Below are positions 1 to 7,992 of a DNA stretch of 64,000 nt, piece by piece. The stretch is from Pseudothauera rhizosphaerae. GTDB lineage: Bacteria > Pseudomonadota > Gammaproteobacteria > Burkholderiales > Rhodocyclaceae. The translations under genes and the position numbers were made by a program. Location of the stretch: NCBI RefSeq assembly GCF_004801305.1, contig NZ_SSOD01000020.1, positions 1-64,000 of the forward strand. Reading direction: 5' to 3'. Each line of letters opens with the position of its first letter. The stretch's first letter is position 1. The notes under the pieces were generated by a model. It did not search any database, was not told where the DNA came from, and saw only the letters and a program-made list of their open reading frames with translations.

Positions 1-1
1 C

Positions 2-88
2 CTCGTCGCCTGCATGCGCGTCCTCCTCATTCGTCTGAACGCCATGATCCGCCACCAGACCACATGGAGAACGGGCGACCCCCTGTAA
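2..88 (+). mobile_element. IS110-family transposase, C-terminal end only (cut by window edge)
   Basis: The open frame from base 2 encodes 28 residues ending in a TAA at 86-88. It includes the segment LVACMRVLLIRLNAMIR followed by a Trp a few residues later. This resembles the conserved C-terminus of IS110/IS116/IS902 transposases (ACMRKLL-ILNAM-R--PW), which catalyse site-specific insertion of circular IS intermediates with a DEDD N-terminal domain and a Ser-containing C-terminal domain. Only the tail is in the window, so neither the catalytic residues nor integrity can be judged. The element's right boundary should lie shortly after the stop, but no clear terminal repeat was recognised. Confidence 0.65.
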
Positions 89-191
89 GCCTGAACGACA
101 AATCTGCTGCAGACAGTTGCTCCCACCCGACGGCGGCGCATCCGGGAAGATGACGTCATCCTCCAGCGGGATGGCGCGGCTGGCATCGCAC

Positions 192-209
192 AGTCTCTGA
201 ACAGAGACT
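192..209. repeat. Palindrome copy 1 (AGTCTCTG-AA-CAGAGACT)
   Basis: An 8-bp perfect inverted repeat with a central AA dinucleotide, followed on the right by ATG. The same arms occur once more at 2266-2283 with a central TT. Read on the opposite strand, this copy and the second share 21 identical bases (CAT plus the 18-bp palindrome). The pair therefore sits in inverted orientation, bracketing the LuxR-type regulator and two orphan small genes. It could be a regulator operator or a recombination site. No third copy was found in the window. Confidence 0.8.
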
Positions 210-353
210 ATGCAAGTGTAATACATTCCGCTATCGTCCCGACCATTGCGAATGGATGTATCGGCGACGCGATGTGGGCGGATCGGCCCGTCGCCATCGA
301 CGCCGAAGTCCATTTCACCCCTTTGCTAACCCGGCAATCATTCAGGCAACACC

Positions 354-465
354 GTTCGCCCTGAGCCCCTCGACAGGCTCGGGACAGGCTCTGTCGAAGG
401 GCGTTGGCCCAAAGCGGGCTTCGACAAGCCTGTCCTGAGCGCAGCCGAAGGGCTCAGCCCGAACG
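354..465. repeat. REP-like long imperfect inverted repeat
   Basis: This segment contains the family motifs TTCGCCCTGAGCCC, TCGACAGGCTC, TGTCGAAGGGC, GCTTCGACAAGCC and GGGCTCAGCCCGAAC. Its two halves fold back on each other: GTTCGCCCTGAGCCC pairs with GGGCTCAGCCCGAAC with two mismatches, and GGACAGGC pairs with GCCTGTCC. TTCGACAAGCTCAGG-type dispersed repeats are common between genes in proteobacterial genomes, especially beta and gamma. It is likely a non-coding REP-type element, and could also act as a transcription barrier. No transposase of its own is present. Confidence 0.7.
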
Positions 466-665
466 CCGGGTTAATAAGCCGCGCTTCACCGCCAGCGAGC
501 GCGACTTGGCCGCCCATGCCCTGCGCGGCCCCGAATGGCTCGCCCGATTCGGCTTCGCCCGCCGGTTTCCCCGTCTTCCTCCCCCGCCGTCCGTTCCCTC
601 CCCCGACCCGCCATGCCTGTTCCGCCCCCGGGGCGGCCGGTTTCCCGTCCACATGAGAAAGCGGC

Positions 666-1289
666 ATGGCAACCTTGATCCTCACCCACGCGCACCTCCT
701 CGAAGCATCCCCGGCCACCCGCGCCCTGGCCACCCTCCCCGCAACCCGCCCCAGCCTCGTGGCGGTGGAAGCCGTCGCCGGCGCGGCGGAAGCCCGTGCC
801 CGGCTCCTGGCCCACCGGCCGGAAACCGTCATCGTCACCGGACATCCCCCGGACGGCGACGTGTGCACCGCCGTGGCGCGCACCGCCGCCACGGAAACCC
901 CCACCCGGGTCGTCTACCTCGCCGCCTGCGAAACGGCGTCCGGCGGGGCCGTACCGCCCCGGCCCCCCGGCATCTGCGCCATCCTGACCCGGGAAAACGA
1001 CTTCGAGGACCTCCTCGCCACCCTGCTGCTGGTGCTGCATGGCGGCCTCTTCCCGTCCCCGCCTCCCCCGGTCGCGGCCGTCCAGGGCGAACGGCTCGGG
1101 CTCTCGCGCCGCGAACTCGAGGTGCTGCAAGGCATCGCCGCCGGGCAGACCACCAAGCACATGGCCCGCGCCCTGGGCCTCAGCCCCAAGACCGTGGAGA
1201 CCTACCGCAACCGCCTGATGCAGAAGCTGGGCCTGGGCTGCGCCGCCGACCTCATCCGCTTCGCGGTGCGCAACGGCCTCGCGCCATGA
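666..1289 (+). CDS. LuxR/NarL-type transcriptional regulator with degenerate receiver domain
   Basis: This 207-residue protein has a C-terminal GerE/LuxR helix-turn-helix at about residues 141-205, with the conserved pattern LSRRELEVLQGIAAG, LSPKTVETYRNRLMQKLG and LIRFAV. The N-terminal 120 residues have the size and alternating hydrophobic pattern of a response-regulator receiver. However, the segment where the phospho-acceptor Asp should lie reads RPETVIVTGHPPDG, placing Thr58 at that position, so phosphorylation as in standard two-component regulators is unlikely. No sensor kinase is adjacent. Two small unknown genes follow on the same strand, and a giant autotransporter gene begins about 1.1 kb downstream. 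Control of these neighbours is plausible but inferred. Confidence 0.85.
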   Translation: MATLILTHAHLLEASPATRALATLPATRPSLVAVEAVAGAAEARARLLAHRPETVIVTGHPPDGDVCTAVARTAATETPTRVVYLAACETASGGAVPPRPPGICAILTRENDFEDLLATLLLVLHGGLFPSPPPPVAAVQGERLGLSRRELEVLQGIAAGQTTKHMARALGLSPKTVETYRNRLMQKLGLGCAADLIRFAVRNGLAP

Positions 1290-1371
1290 GCGCTCCGTGG
1301 GTCGTTTCCTTACGCCCTTGTCGGCAATCGCCCGGACAGATGGAAACGGAGCCCGTCCCTAACATCGGCCA

Positions 1372-1383
1372 TGCCATATGGCA
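1372..1383. promoter_or_regulatory. 12-bp perfect palindrome upstream of orphan small gene
   Basis: TGCCATATGGCA is a perfect 12-bp palindrome lying 32 bases before the ATG at 1416, in the 126-bp gap after the LuxR-type gene. Its position between the presumed promoter region and the ribosome binding site fits an operator, but no second copy was found and the binding protein is unknown. Confidence 0.3.
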
Positions 1384-1415
1384 CAACCGTTCAACTTCAG
1401 CAAAGGAGCAACACC

Positions 1416-1790
1416 ATGCCCGATCAGGATCAAGACACGCCCGAACAAGGCAGCACCGGCCAGCGCCTGCTCGACTTCGGCATCAAGGTCATCACCGAAC
1501 AGGCCGCCAAGCTCATCGAGAACCTGCAGTTCCTCTACCGCCCGGCGGAGGGCTACGTCACCTGGCTCAACGACACGGACGAAACCGTCTCCGTCGAGAC
1601 CTTCGACCAGGACGACGCCGTGCGCTGGGTGCGCTACGAGGAACGCAAGATCGCCCCCCACCAGGCGGTGCAGCTCACCGCCCGGGGCGAGCGCATCCAC
1701 ATCCTCGTCAAGAGCAACGGCTGCACCTACGACTGCGCCAAGGGACTGGCCTACCTGTTCGACGGCAACAACGTGCACACCAAGCAGTAA
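1416..1790 (+). CDS. Unknown small acidic protein (124 aa)
   Basis: The start at 1416 is chosen because AAGGAG (1403-1408) sits 7 bases upstream; an in-frame ATG at 1371 lacks such a site. The product begins MPDQDQDTPEQ, has no signal peptide or membrane segment, and from about residue 40 looks like a compact beta-rich domain (GYVTWLNDTDETVSVETF, WVRYEERKIAPHQAVQLTA). Two Cys residues occur in SNGCTYDCAKG. The composition, with regular hydrophobic/polar alternation and several Trp/Tyr, suggests a folded beta-sandwich-like domain, but I recognise no family. Its position after a LuxR-type regulator and before another orphan small gene suggests co-regulation. Function unknown. Confidence 0.7.
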   Translation: MPDQDQDTPEQGSTGQRLLDFGIKVITEQAAKLIENLQFLYRPAEGYVTWLNDTDETVSVETFDQDDAVRWVRYEERKIAPHQAVQLTARGERIHILVKSNGCTYDCAKGLAYLFDGNNVHTKQ

Positions 1791-1868
1791 ACCCTGTGCC
1801 CATGCGTAGGATCGTCAAGGTCTACGGATGGAACACTTCGATGGAATCAACAACGAAAGGGGTCAAAA

Positions 1869-2156
1869 ATGCCAATGATCAAAACGTACGATTACGTAAT
1901 CGTCGTGGCCGGAGCGCCGAATCACCAACCAATCAACTGGAACGCCATTGACGGATTCATCGTCGGGCCCAATCATGGTCCTGTTCCCGTCACCATCTTG
2001 AACCTCCAGTGGGATGACACTTCGGAATTTTGGTATTTCACGGTGACAGCCAAGGCAACATGCGCAGAGGCTCCGGAACTGAACGTGGATCACCTGACCT
2101 ACCAGCCGGTCAACCATCCTCCCGAAAATCTGCTCATCTCGGGCTACGGTAACTAG
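1869..2156 (+). CDS. Unknown small protein (95 aa)
   Basis: A short gene starts 78 bases after the preceding orphan gene and is preceded by GAAAGGGG about 8 bases before the ATG, a reasonable ribosome binding site. The product (MPMIKTYDYVIVVAGAP at the start) is rich in Trp, Asn and Pro, with segments such as ILNLQWDDTSEFWYFTVTA that look like beta strands. There is no signal peptide or membrane helix and no family was recognised. Its base composition is visibly less GC-rich than the neighbouring genes, hinting at recent acquisition. It is followed by a strong hairpin terminator at 2187-2213. Confidence 0.6.
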   Translation: MPMIKTYDYVIVVAGAPNHQPINWNAIDGFIVGPNHGPVPVTILNLQWDDTSEFWYFTVTAKATCAEAPELNVDHLTYQPVNHPPENLLISGYGN

Positions 2157-2186
2157 AGTCTTCCTACCGACCAGGCCGAATGGCGG

Positions 2187-2213
2187 GAAACGGGCGGCCC
2201 AGCCGCCCGTTTC
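2187..2213 (+). terminator. Hairpin terminator after the small-gene block
   Basis: GAAACGGGCGGC (2187-2198) and GCCGCCCGTTTC (2202-2213) form a perfect 12-bp stem with a 3-base loop, 30 bases after the stop at 2156. The run that follows (ATTACGCC) is not a good U-tract, so termination may be partial or Rho-assisted. It separates the LuxR/small-gene block from the autotransporter gene. Confidence 0.65.
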
Positions 2214-2260
2214 ATTACGCCGAGTTGGATTAAATTATCAATTAAAATCAATTATTTAAT

Positions 2261-2288
2261 GACATAGTCTCTGTTCAGAGACTATGTC
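2261..2288. repeat. Palindrome copy 2 (28 bp), just upstream of the autotransporter gene
   Basis: GACATAGTCTCTG and CAGAGACTATGTC form a perfect 13-bp inverted repeat around a central TT. The core AGTCTCTG-NN-CAGAGACT is identical to the copy at 192-209 except for the central dinucleotide. It ends 60 bases before the autotransporter ATG and directly follows an AT-rich tract (2231-2260) that is the best promoter candidate for that gene. It could be an operator overlapping the transcription start, a 5'-UTR hairpin, or one of two recombination sites. Confidence 0.8.
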
Positions 2289-2348
2289 GCTGCAATTCCC
2301 GTCGCTATCCTCCCACCATTTTATGCGCAGGCATTCGGGGGAGATGGC

Positions 2349-5300
2349 ATGAACCGCAGCTACCGCACCGTATTCAATGAAAGCCTCGGCGTATGGCAGG
2401 CGGTATCGGAACACACGAAAGCACGCGGCAAGAGAAGTGGAACGCTCCCCGCCGCCACGCTGGCCTGCGCGGCGCTGCTCTCGCTTGCCGGGCCGGCCGC
2501 CGCAGGCGGCGGCACGGGCGGGGACGCCCGCCCCGATCCTTACCAATTCAGCGGCGGCGCGGGCGGCGCCAGCGTGGATACCGGCACGGGCGGCGCCGGC
2601 AGCTTCGGCGAACCCGACGGGGGAAAATGGGATGTCTCTCCCCGGGTCAGCAGCGCGGGCGGCGGCGGCGGCGCGGGCGCGGTGGGCGGCGACGGCGGCG
2701 GCTGGCGCGGACGCACCGACGAAAACCTGGCGCAGCCGCTGCAACCACCGGGCTACGATATGAACAACGCCGGTGTGGGCGGCGCCTCCGCCGGCGCCGA
2801 TGGGGGCGACGCGTTCAACGCCGACTATGACGCCACCGATGTCACTGCGCCCTATTATCTTGGCCCCGCGGGCGGGGGTGGGGGCGGCGCGCACGGCGCC
2901 GTGAGCGCGGCCGCGACCGCCTTCGCCAGCGGCACGACCGCCGGAGGCAAGGGCGGGAAAGGGGGCAACGGCACGTTCGAGGGCACCGCGGGCGGCGGCG
3001 GCGGCGCGGGCGGCTACGGCGCAGTGCTCACGGGCAGCGGCAGCGGCAGCAGTGCCCGCACATTCCTCGGCGGTGCGGGCGGTGCGGGCGGGCACGGCTA
3101 CATCTTCGGCAACGGCGGCGACGGCGGGGATGGCGGCATCGGCCTGCGGTTCACCGGAGCCGCCTCCTTCGCCAACACCGGCGGCATCGTCGGCGGAGCC
3201 GGGGGGATCGGCGGCAACAAGGGTTCCCTTTACGAAAGTGGCGCCGGTGACATCTGCATCGGCGCGGGGATCGCGGCCGGCCTCTGCGGCGGTCACGGCG
3301 GCGACGGCGGCGCGGGCGTTTCCGGCAGCGGCATCACCCTGACCAATAGCGGCAGCATCACCGGCGGCAATGGTGGCGATGGCGGTAAAAGCTGGAATTT
3401 GGACGGAACCGCCACCATAAACAGCATCGGCTTCGGCGGCGCGGGCGGCGTCGGCGTCATCGGCGCCAACATCACCCTGGTCAACAGCGGCAGCATCACC
3501 GGCGGCATGGGCGGCAACGGCAGCAACGGCAGCGTGCGCGCCAATGCCATCGAATTCACCGGCGGCACCAACGTGCTGGAACTGCAAAGCGGCTACGTCA
3601 TCACCGGCAACGTGGCGGCGAACGGCACCAATGACACCCTGCGGCTGGGCGGCACGACGAACGGGAGTTTCGACATGTCCCAGGTGGGCGCGGCCGCCCA
3701 GTACCGGGGCTTCGAGGTTTTCGAGAAGAGCGGCAGTTCCGCCTGGACGCTGACCGGAAGCAACGCCTTCACCGGCGCCACCACGGTGACGGCGGGCGAA
3801 TTGCGGCAAGGGGCGGCGGGCGCATTCGCCGCCAACACGGCCTATACGGTGAACAGCGGCGCGACGTTGAACCTGAACGGTTACGGCCTCACCATGTCGT
3901 CCCTGTCCGGCGCCGGCAGCGTGGCGCTGGGCAGCGCCACGCTGACCATCGACCAGGCGATCAACACGAGCTACGCGGGCGCGATCACCGGCACCACCGG
4001 CCGTCTCGTCAAGAGCGGCGCCGGCACCCTCACCCTTTCCGGCAACAGCACCTACGGCGGCGGCACCACGATCACCGGCGGCCTCATCAACTTCACCGGC
4101 CTCGCCAATTTCGGCAGCGGCACCCTCAGCCTGAACGGCGGCGGCCTGCAATGGAACGGCCACGCCACCGACGTTTCCGGCCGGCTCGCCGCCCTCGGCG
4201 CGGGCGGCGGCATTTTCGACACCAACGGCAACGACGTCACCCTGGCGAGCGACATTTCCGGCAGCGGCGGCCTGACCAAGCGCGGCAACGGCACCCTCAC
4301 TCTTTCCGGCAGCAACGGCTACGGCGGTGGCACCACGATCGCCGGCGGCGCCCTGCGGGCCGGCAGCGATGCCGCCCTGGGCGATGCCTCCGGCGGCGTC
4401 ACCCTGAACGGCGGCACCCTGCAATGGGGCACGGCCTTCGATTCGGCCCGCGCCATCGTGCTGGGCGGCAGCGGCACCTTCGACACCGGCGCCTACGCCG
4501 CCACCCTGTCGGGCGGCATCACCGGCGGCGGCAGCCTGACCAAGACCGGCGGCGGCACCCTCGCGCTCAGCGGCAACGGCAACTGGCAGGGCAATACGGA
4601 CATCGGGCAAGGCCGGCTGGAAATCGATGGGGCCTACGTCAAGGGCGGCAACGGGGATGTCGCGGATTCGTTCTACTTGCGCGACACCGGCGGCGGCACC
4701 GCCGAACTGGTGGTGAAGAACGGCGGCACGGCGGATTTCGGCGAATCCTTCTCAAGTTACATCGGCTACCAGGGCAAGGGCGCGGCCACGGTCACGGGAA
4801 CGGGTTCACGCCTGCTGCTCGGTTCCATCGCGCAGGTCGGCGCCAGTAACGGCGAGGGCACCCTGCGCATCGAGAACGGCGGCACGGCCCACGCCGTCAG
4901 TACCCTGGCCATCGGCGTGGGCGGTTCGTCCAGCGGCGCGGTCACGGTGAGCGGCACGGACTCCACCCTGGAGGTCCTGGTGGCCAGCAGTTATCTCCGG
5001 GTCGGCAGCGGCACCACCAACCATGCCTCGCTCACCGTCGAGAACGGCGGCCAGGTGAAGGCGTACCGGACGAGCATCGCCCTCACCCCCGCCAACAGCG
5101 TGGGCACGGTGAACCTGAACGGCAGCGTCGGCGCCCGTGGCGTGCTGGAAACCGGCTACGTCGAGGTCGGCAGCGGCGGGCGCCCGAACGTGGGCAACGC
5201 CACCCTCAACTTCGACGGCGGCATGCTGCGCGCCACCGGCGGCGAGAGCGATTTCCTGCGCAACTTCTACGACGGCGAGGTGACGATCGCCGGCGGCGGC

Positions 5301-7913
5301 GCCTTCATCGACAGCAACGGCTACAACATCGGCATCGCCGCCGGCTTTTCCGGCAGCGGCGGCCTGACCAAGCAGGGCGCGGGCACGGTGACGCTGTCCG
5401 GCACCAACACCTACAGCGGCGCCACTACGGTGGCCGACGGCACGCTGGCGGTGAACGGCAGCCTCACCAACTCGGCGGTAACGGTGAACAACGGCGGCAA
5501 ACTGGGCGGCAGCGGCAGCATCGCCGGCGTGGTGACGGTGGCCGCAGGCGGCACGCTGGCCGCCGGCAACAGCCCCGGCACGCTCACCGTGGGCAGTCTG
5601 GTGCTGGATGCCGATTCCATCCTCGAATTCGAACTGGGCGACCCCACCGGCACGGCCGGCGTGGACAGCGACCTGGTCACCGTCACCGGCGACCTTGCGC
5701 TGGCCGGCAAGCTGCGGGTGACGCCGCTCGCCGGTTTCGGCGCGGGCAGCTACCGGCTGTTCGACTACGGCGGCGCGCTCACCGGCAGCGGCCTCGCCTT
5801 CGAGGTGATGCCGGTGGCCTACGACTACAGCCTGGATACCGCCACCTTGTACCAGGTGAACCTGCTGGTCTCCGCCGCCACCGCGCAGTACTGGAACGGC
5901 GGCGGCACCACGCCCCCGGGTATCGCCCAGGGCGCCGGCGGCAGCGGCACCTGGGACGGCGGCACCGGCAACTGGACCAACGCCGACGGCAACGGCAACG
6001 GCGCATGGAGCGGCAGTATTGCGGCGGTCTTTGCGGGCACCGCGGGCACGGTGACGATAGACGACGGCTTCACGGCCTCCGCCCCGGCGCTCTCCTTCCT
6101 CGCCGACGGCTACGTGCTCGCCGCCGACGGCAGCGGCCGGCTCGAACTCACCGGCGCGGCCACGGTGGAAGTGCTGGCCGACGGCGCGACCATCGCCGCG
6201 CCGATCACCGGCGGCAGCGGCCTGACCAAGAGCGGTGCGGGCACGCTGACGCTGTCCGGCAGCAACGACTACAGCGGCGCCACCACCGTTGCCAGCGGCA
6301 CGCTGATGGTGGGCGGCAGCATTGCCAACTCGGCGGTAACGGTGAACAGCGGCGGCACGCTGGGCGGCAGCGGCACGGTGGGCGGCGCCGCGGTGCAGTC
6401 CGGCGGCCGCTTCGCCCCGGGCAACAGCATCGGCACCTTGAACGTCGCCGGCAACTGGACGCTCGGCACCGGCGCGACCTACGAGGTGGAACTGAAGGCG
6501 GGCGGCAATACGCCGGGCACGCACAACGATTTTGCCGCCATCACCGGCACCGCCACCGTTGCCGACGGCGCGATGATCGAGGTAAAGCCCGAGAACGGCA
6601 CGGACGACGGCAGCACCTACACGCCCGGCCTCACCTACACCCTCCTCACCGCCAGCGGCGGGCTGACGGTCGATGGCAGCCAGATCGTGACCGACGACTA
6701 CCCCTTCCTCGACTTCAGCACGAGTTTCGACGCCAACAGCTACTACCTGACCAGCGCACTCGTCGGCGGTGGTGGTGGTGGTGGTGGCGGCTTCTCCCTG
6801 CCCGGCCAGACGCGGAACCAGGCCGCCGTCGGCAAGGCCGCCTACGCCCTCGGGCTGGGCAACCCGCTGTTCAACGCGGTGGCGAACCTCACCACGCATC
6901 AAGTGGCCCCGGCCTTCGACGCGCTCTCCGGCGTGGAACACACGTTCGTGCCGACGCTGGCCTTCCAGGCCGTGCGCCGGCTTCACGGCCTGCTCGGCGA
7001 ACGACTGGCCGGCGGCAGCGGAGGCCAGGCCGCGCTCGACGCCTTCGACGGGGTGAAACTCGCCCACGCCGGCAATCCCGCCGGCCTGTTCGATGCGCCG
7101 CAGAGACCGGCCGACGGCTTCTGGCTGCGCGCGCTGGGAAGCCACGGCCGCATCGATGGCGACCGCAACGCCAGCGGCGCGAAGCTCTCGGGCGGCGGCG
7201 TGGCGCTGGGCGCGGACCGCCGGATCGCCGCGGACGTGCGCGCCGGCCTCGCCTTCGCCTACAGCAAGAGCGAAGCGGACACCGACCACGGCGCGGTGGA
7301 CGTGGACAGCGTCCAGTTGGCGGCCTACGGCCGCTGGCAGAACGACACCGCCTACGTGGATGCGAGCGTGAGTGCGGGCCGCCACCGCGCCGAAACCCGC
7401 CGCGACATCGCTTTCCTCGGGCAGCGCGCGGAAGCCGATTACGACGGCGACAGCGCGGCCTTCGCGCTCGAAGCCGGCCTGCCGCTCGCGCGCGGCGCGG
7501 CAACGCTCACGCCCTACGCGGGGCTCGAAGGCGCGCACCTGCGCCGCGAAAGTTTCACTGAGCAAGGCGCGGGCGACGCCAACTTGCGTGTGAAGAGCAG
7601 AACGGACGGTTCGCTGCGTTCCGGCCTGGGCGTGCGGTGCGCCTGGGAAGGCGCGCGGTTGTCGCCGGCCATCGATCTGGCGTGGGTGCATGAGTTCGGC
7701 GACGCCAAACGCCGCATCGCCGCCGGCTTCGCCGGCACGGCGGACTTCCGCATCGACGGCCCGGAACTGGACCGCGACCGCCTGGCACTGGGCCTGGGGC
7801 TGACCGCCTGGACGGGCAAGGCAGCGCGGCTGGACGTGGGCTACCGGGGCGAGTTCGCCGGCTCGGACCGCGACCATGCCGTCGCAGCGACCTTCAGGTG
7901 GGCGTGGCGATGA
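2349..7913 (+). CDS. Giant classical autotransporter (type Va), adhesin-like, 1,854 aa
   Basis: The protein starts with an extended signal peptide region (MNRSYRTVFNESLGVWQAVS) and a hydrophobic core ending near residue 52 (LAGPAAAGG). A glycine-rich passenger follows. From about residue 450 come repeated autotransporter-associated beta-strand (PATR) motifs of the form LTKSGAGTLTLSG-N-Y-G-T at about 553, 640, 732, 1005 and 1291. The 12-strand translocator barrel spans about 1580-1854. No protease triad was seen, so an adhesive beta-helix passenger is likely. GGGGGAGA just upstream is the ribosome binding site. The barrel is closely similar to that of the autotransporter at 11018-14623. The C-terminus is odd: it ends TFRWAWR, one residue past the usual terminal aromatic, at a junction with an antitoxin remnant. 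Confidence 0.93.
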   Translation: MNRSYRTVFNESLGVWQAVSEHTKARGKRSGTLPAATLACAALLSLAGPAAAGGGTGGDARPDPYQFSGGAGGASVDTGTGGAGSFGEPDGGKWDVSPRVSSAGGGGGAGAVGGDGGGWRGRTDENLAQPLQPPGYDMNNAGVGGASAGADGGDAFNADYDATDVTAPYYLGPAGGGGGGAHGAVSAAATAFASGTTAGGKGGKGGNGTFEGTAGGGGGAGGYGAVLTGSGSGSSARTFLGGAGGAGGHGYIFGNGGDGGDGGIGLRFTGAASFANTGGIVGGAGGIGGNKGSLYESGAGDICIGAGIAAGLCGGHGGDGGAGVSGSGITLTNSGSITGGNGGDGGKSWNLDGTATINSIGFGGAGGVGVIGANITLVNSGSITGGMGGNGSNGSVRANAIEFTGGTNVLELQSGYVITGNVAANGTNDTLRLGGTTNGSFDMSQVGAAAQYRGFEVFEKSGSSAWTLTGSNAFTGATTVTAGELRQGAAGAFAANTAYTVNSGATLNLNGYGLTMSSLSGAGSVALGSATLTIDQAINTSYAGAITGTTGRLVKSGAGTLTLSGNSTYGGGTTITGGLINFTGLANFGSGTLSLNGGGLQWNGHATDVSGRLAALGAGGGIFDTNGNDVTLASDISGSGGLTKRGNGTLTLSGSNGYGGGTTIAGGALRAGSDAALGDASGGVTLNGGTLQWGTAFDSARAIVLGGSGTFDTGAYAATLSGGITGGGSLTKTGGGTLALSGNGNWQGNTDIGQGRLEIDGAYVKGGNGDVADSFYLRDTGGGTAELVVKNGGTADFGESFSSYIGYQGKGAATVTGTGSRLLLGSIAQVGASNGEGTLRIENGGTAHAVSTLAIGVGGSSSGAVTVSGTDSTLEVLVASSYLRVGSGTTNHASLTVENGGQVKAYRTSIALTPANSVGTVNLNGSVGARGVLETGYVEVGSGGRPNVGNATLNFDGGMLRATGGESDFLRNFYDGEVTIAGGGAFIDSNGYNIGIAAGFSGSGGLTKQGAGTVTLSGTNTYSGATTVADGTLAVNGSLTNSAVTVNNGGKLGGSGSIAGVVTVAAGGTLAAGNSPGTLTVGSLVLDADSILEFELGDPTGTAGVDSDLVTVTGDLALAGKLRVTPLAGFGAGSYRLFDYGGALTGSGLAFEVMPVAYDYSLDTATLYQVNLLVSAATAQYWNGGGTTPPGIAQGAGGSGTWDGGTGNWTNADGNGNGAWSGSIAAVFAGTAGTVTIDDGFTASAPALSFLADGYVLAADGSGRLELTGAATVEVLADGATIAAPITGGSGLTKSGAGTLTLSGSNDYSGATTVASGTLMVGGSIANSAVTVNSGGTLGGSGTVGGAAVQSGGRFAPGNSIGTLNVAGNWTLGTGATYEVELKAGGNTPGTHNDFAAITGTATVADGAMIEVKPENGTDDGSTYTPGLTYTLLTASGGLTVDGSQIVTDDYPFLDFSTSFDANSYYLTSALVGGGGGGGGGFSLPGQTRNQAAVGKAAYALGLGNPLFNAVANLTTHQVAPAFDALSGVEHTFVPTLAFQAVRRLHGLLGERLAGGSGGQAALDAFDGVKLAHAGNPAGLFDAPQRPADGFWLRALGSHGRIDGDRNASGAKLSGGGVALGADRRIAADVRAGLAFAYSKSEADTDHGAVDVDSVQLAAYGRWQNDTAYVDASVSAGRHRAETRRDIAFLGQRAEADYDGDSAAFALEAGLPLARGAATLTPYAGLEGAHLRRESFTEQGAGDANLRVKSRTDGSLRSGLGVRCAWEGARLSPAIDLAWVHEFGDAKRRIAAGFAGTADFRIDGPELDRDRLALGLGLTAWTGKAARLDVGYRGEFAGSDRDHAVAATFRWAWR
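6768..6785 (+). repeat. (GGT)6 trinucleotide repeat inside the autotransporter
   Basis: Six tandem GGT units followed by GGC units encode a polyglycine run near residue 1474, between the passenger and the region before the barrel. Because the unit is three bases, slippage would change linker length without breaking the frame, so this is not an on/off phase-variation tract. Confidence 0.85.
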
Positions 7914-7992
7914 ACGGGTTCACCAAAACGCCGTCGCTGGCGGCCAGTTCCTTGATCTTGCGGTGCGCGGAAGCGGGCAGGCGGATGGTCAA
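7894..7992 (-). pseudogene. Truncated ribbon-helix-helix antitoxin remnant
   Basis: On the reverse strand, a TTG at 7992 overlaps the stop of the antitoxin gene upstream (TTGA overlap). It opens a frame reading TIRLPASAHRKIKELAASDG, then VLVNPFIATPT and a stop at 7894-7896. The first 28 residues match the N-terminal half of CopG/Arc-type antitoxins (TIRLP-H-K-ELA-GVS-N-FI). The frame then breaks off inside the 3' end of the autotransporter gene. The C-terminal half is missing, so this looks like a gene cut by the recombination that joined it to the autotransporter. It also explains the extra Arg at the autotransporter C-terminus. Confidence 0.6.

Larger units (their letters stand above)
89..665. 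other. 577 bp stretch without a convincing gene
   Basis: Between the transposase tail and the LuxR-type gene no reading frame looks like a real protein. The stretch holds the first copy of a long palindrome (192-209), a weak promoter-like AT-richer patch just after it (about 210-235), and a REP-like inverted repeat (354-465). The frames crossing 256-438 and 404-1951 have Arg/Pro-rich, low-complexity translations typical of non-coding frames in GC-rich DNA. The last 60 bases before 666 contain GAGAAAGCGG, a possible weak ribosome binding site for the LuxR gene. Confidence 0.6.

Noticed and set aside
404-1951. 515-codon forward frame overlapping the LuxR-type gene
   Set aside because: The translation is Arg/Pro-rich and includes the REP-like repeat; the LuxR frame inside it has a clear HTH domain.
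192-2283. The palindrome pair as terminal inverted repeats of a transposon
   Set aside because: No transposase lies between them, no target-site duplication is visible, and each copy is itself palindromic, unlike transposon ends.
3000-6800. Regularly spaced GGC/ACC-rich repeats in the autotransporter that could suggest a repeat array
   Set aside because: They are protein-level PATR repeats in one open frame with variable spacing, not CRISPR repeats with unique spacers.
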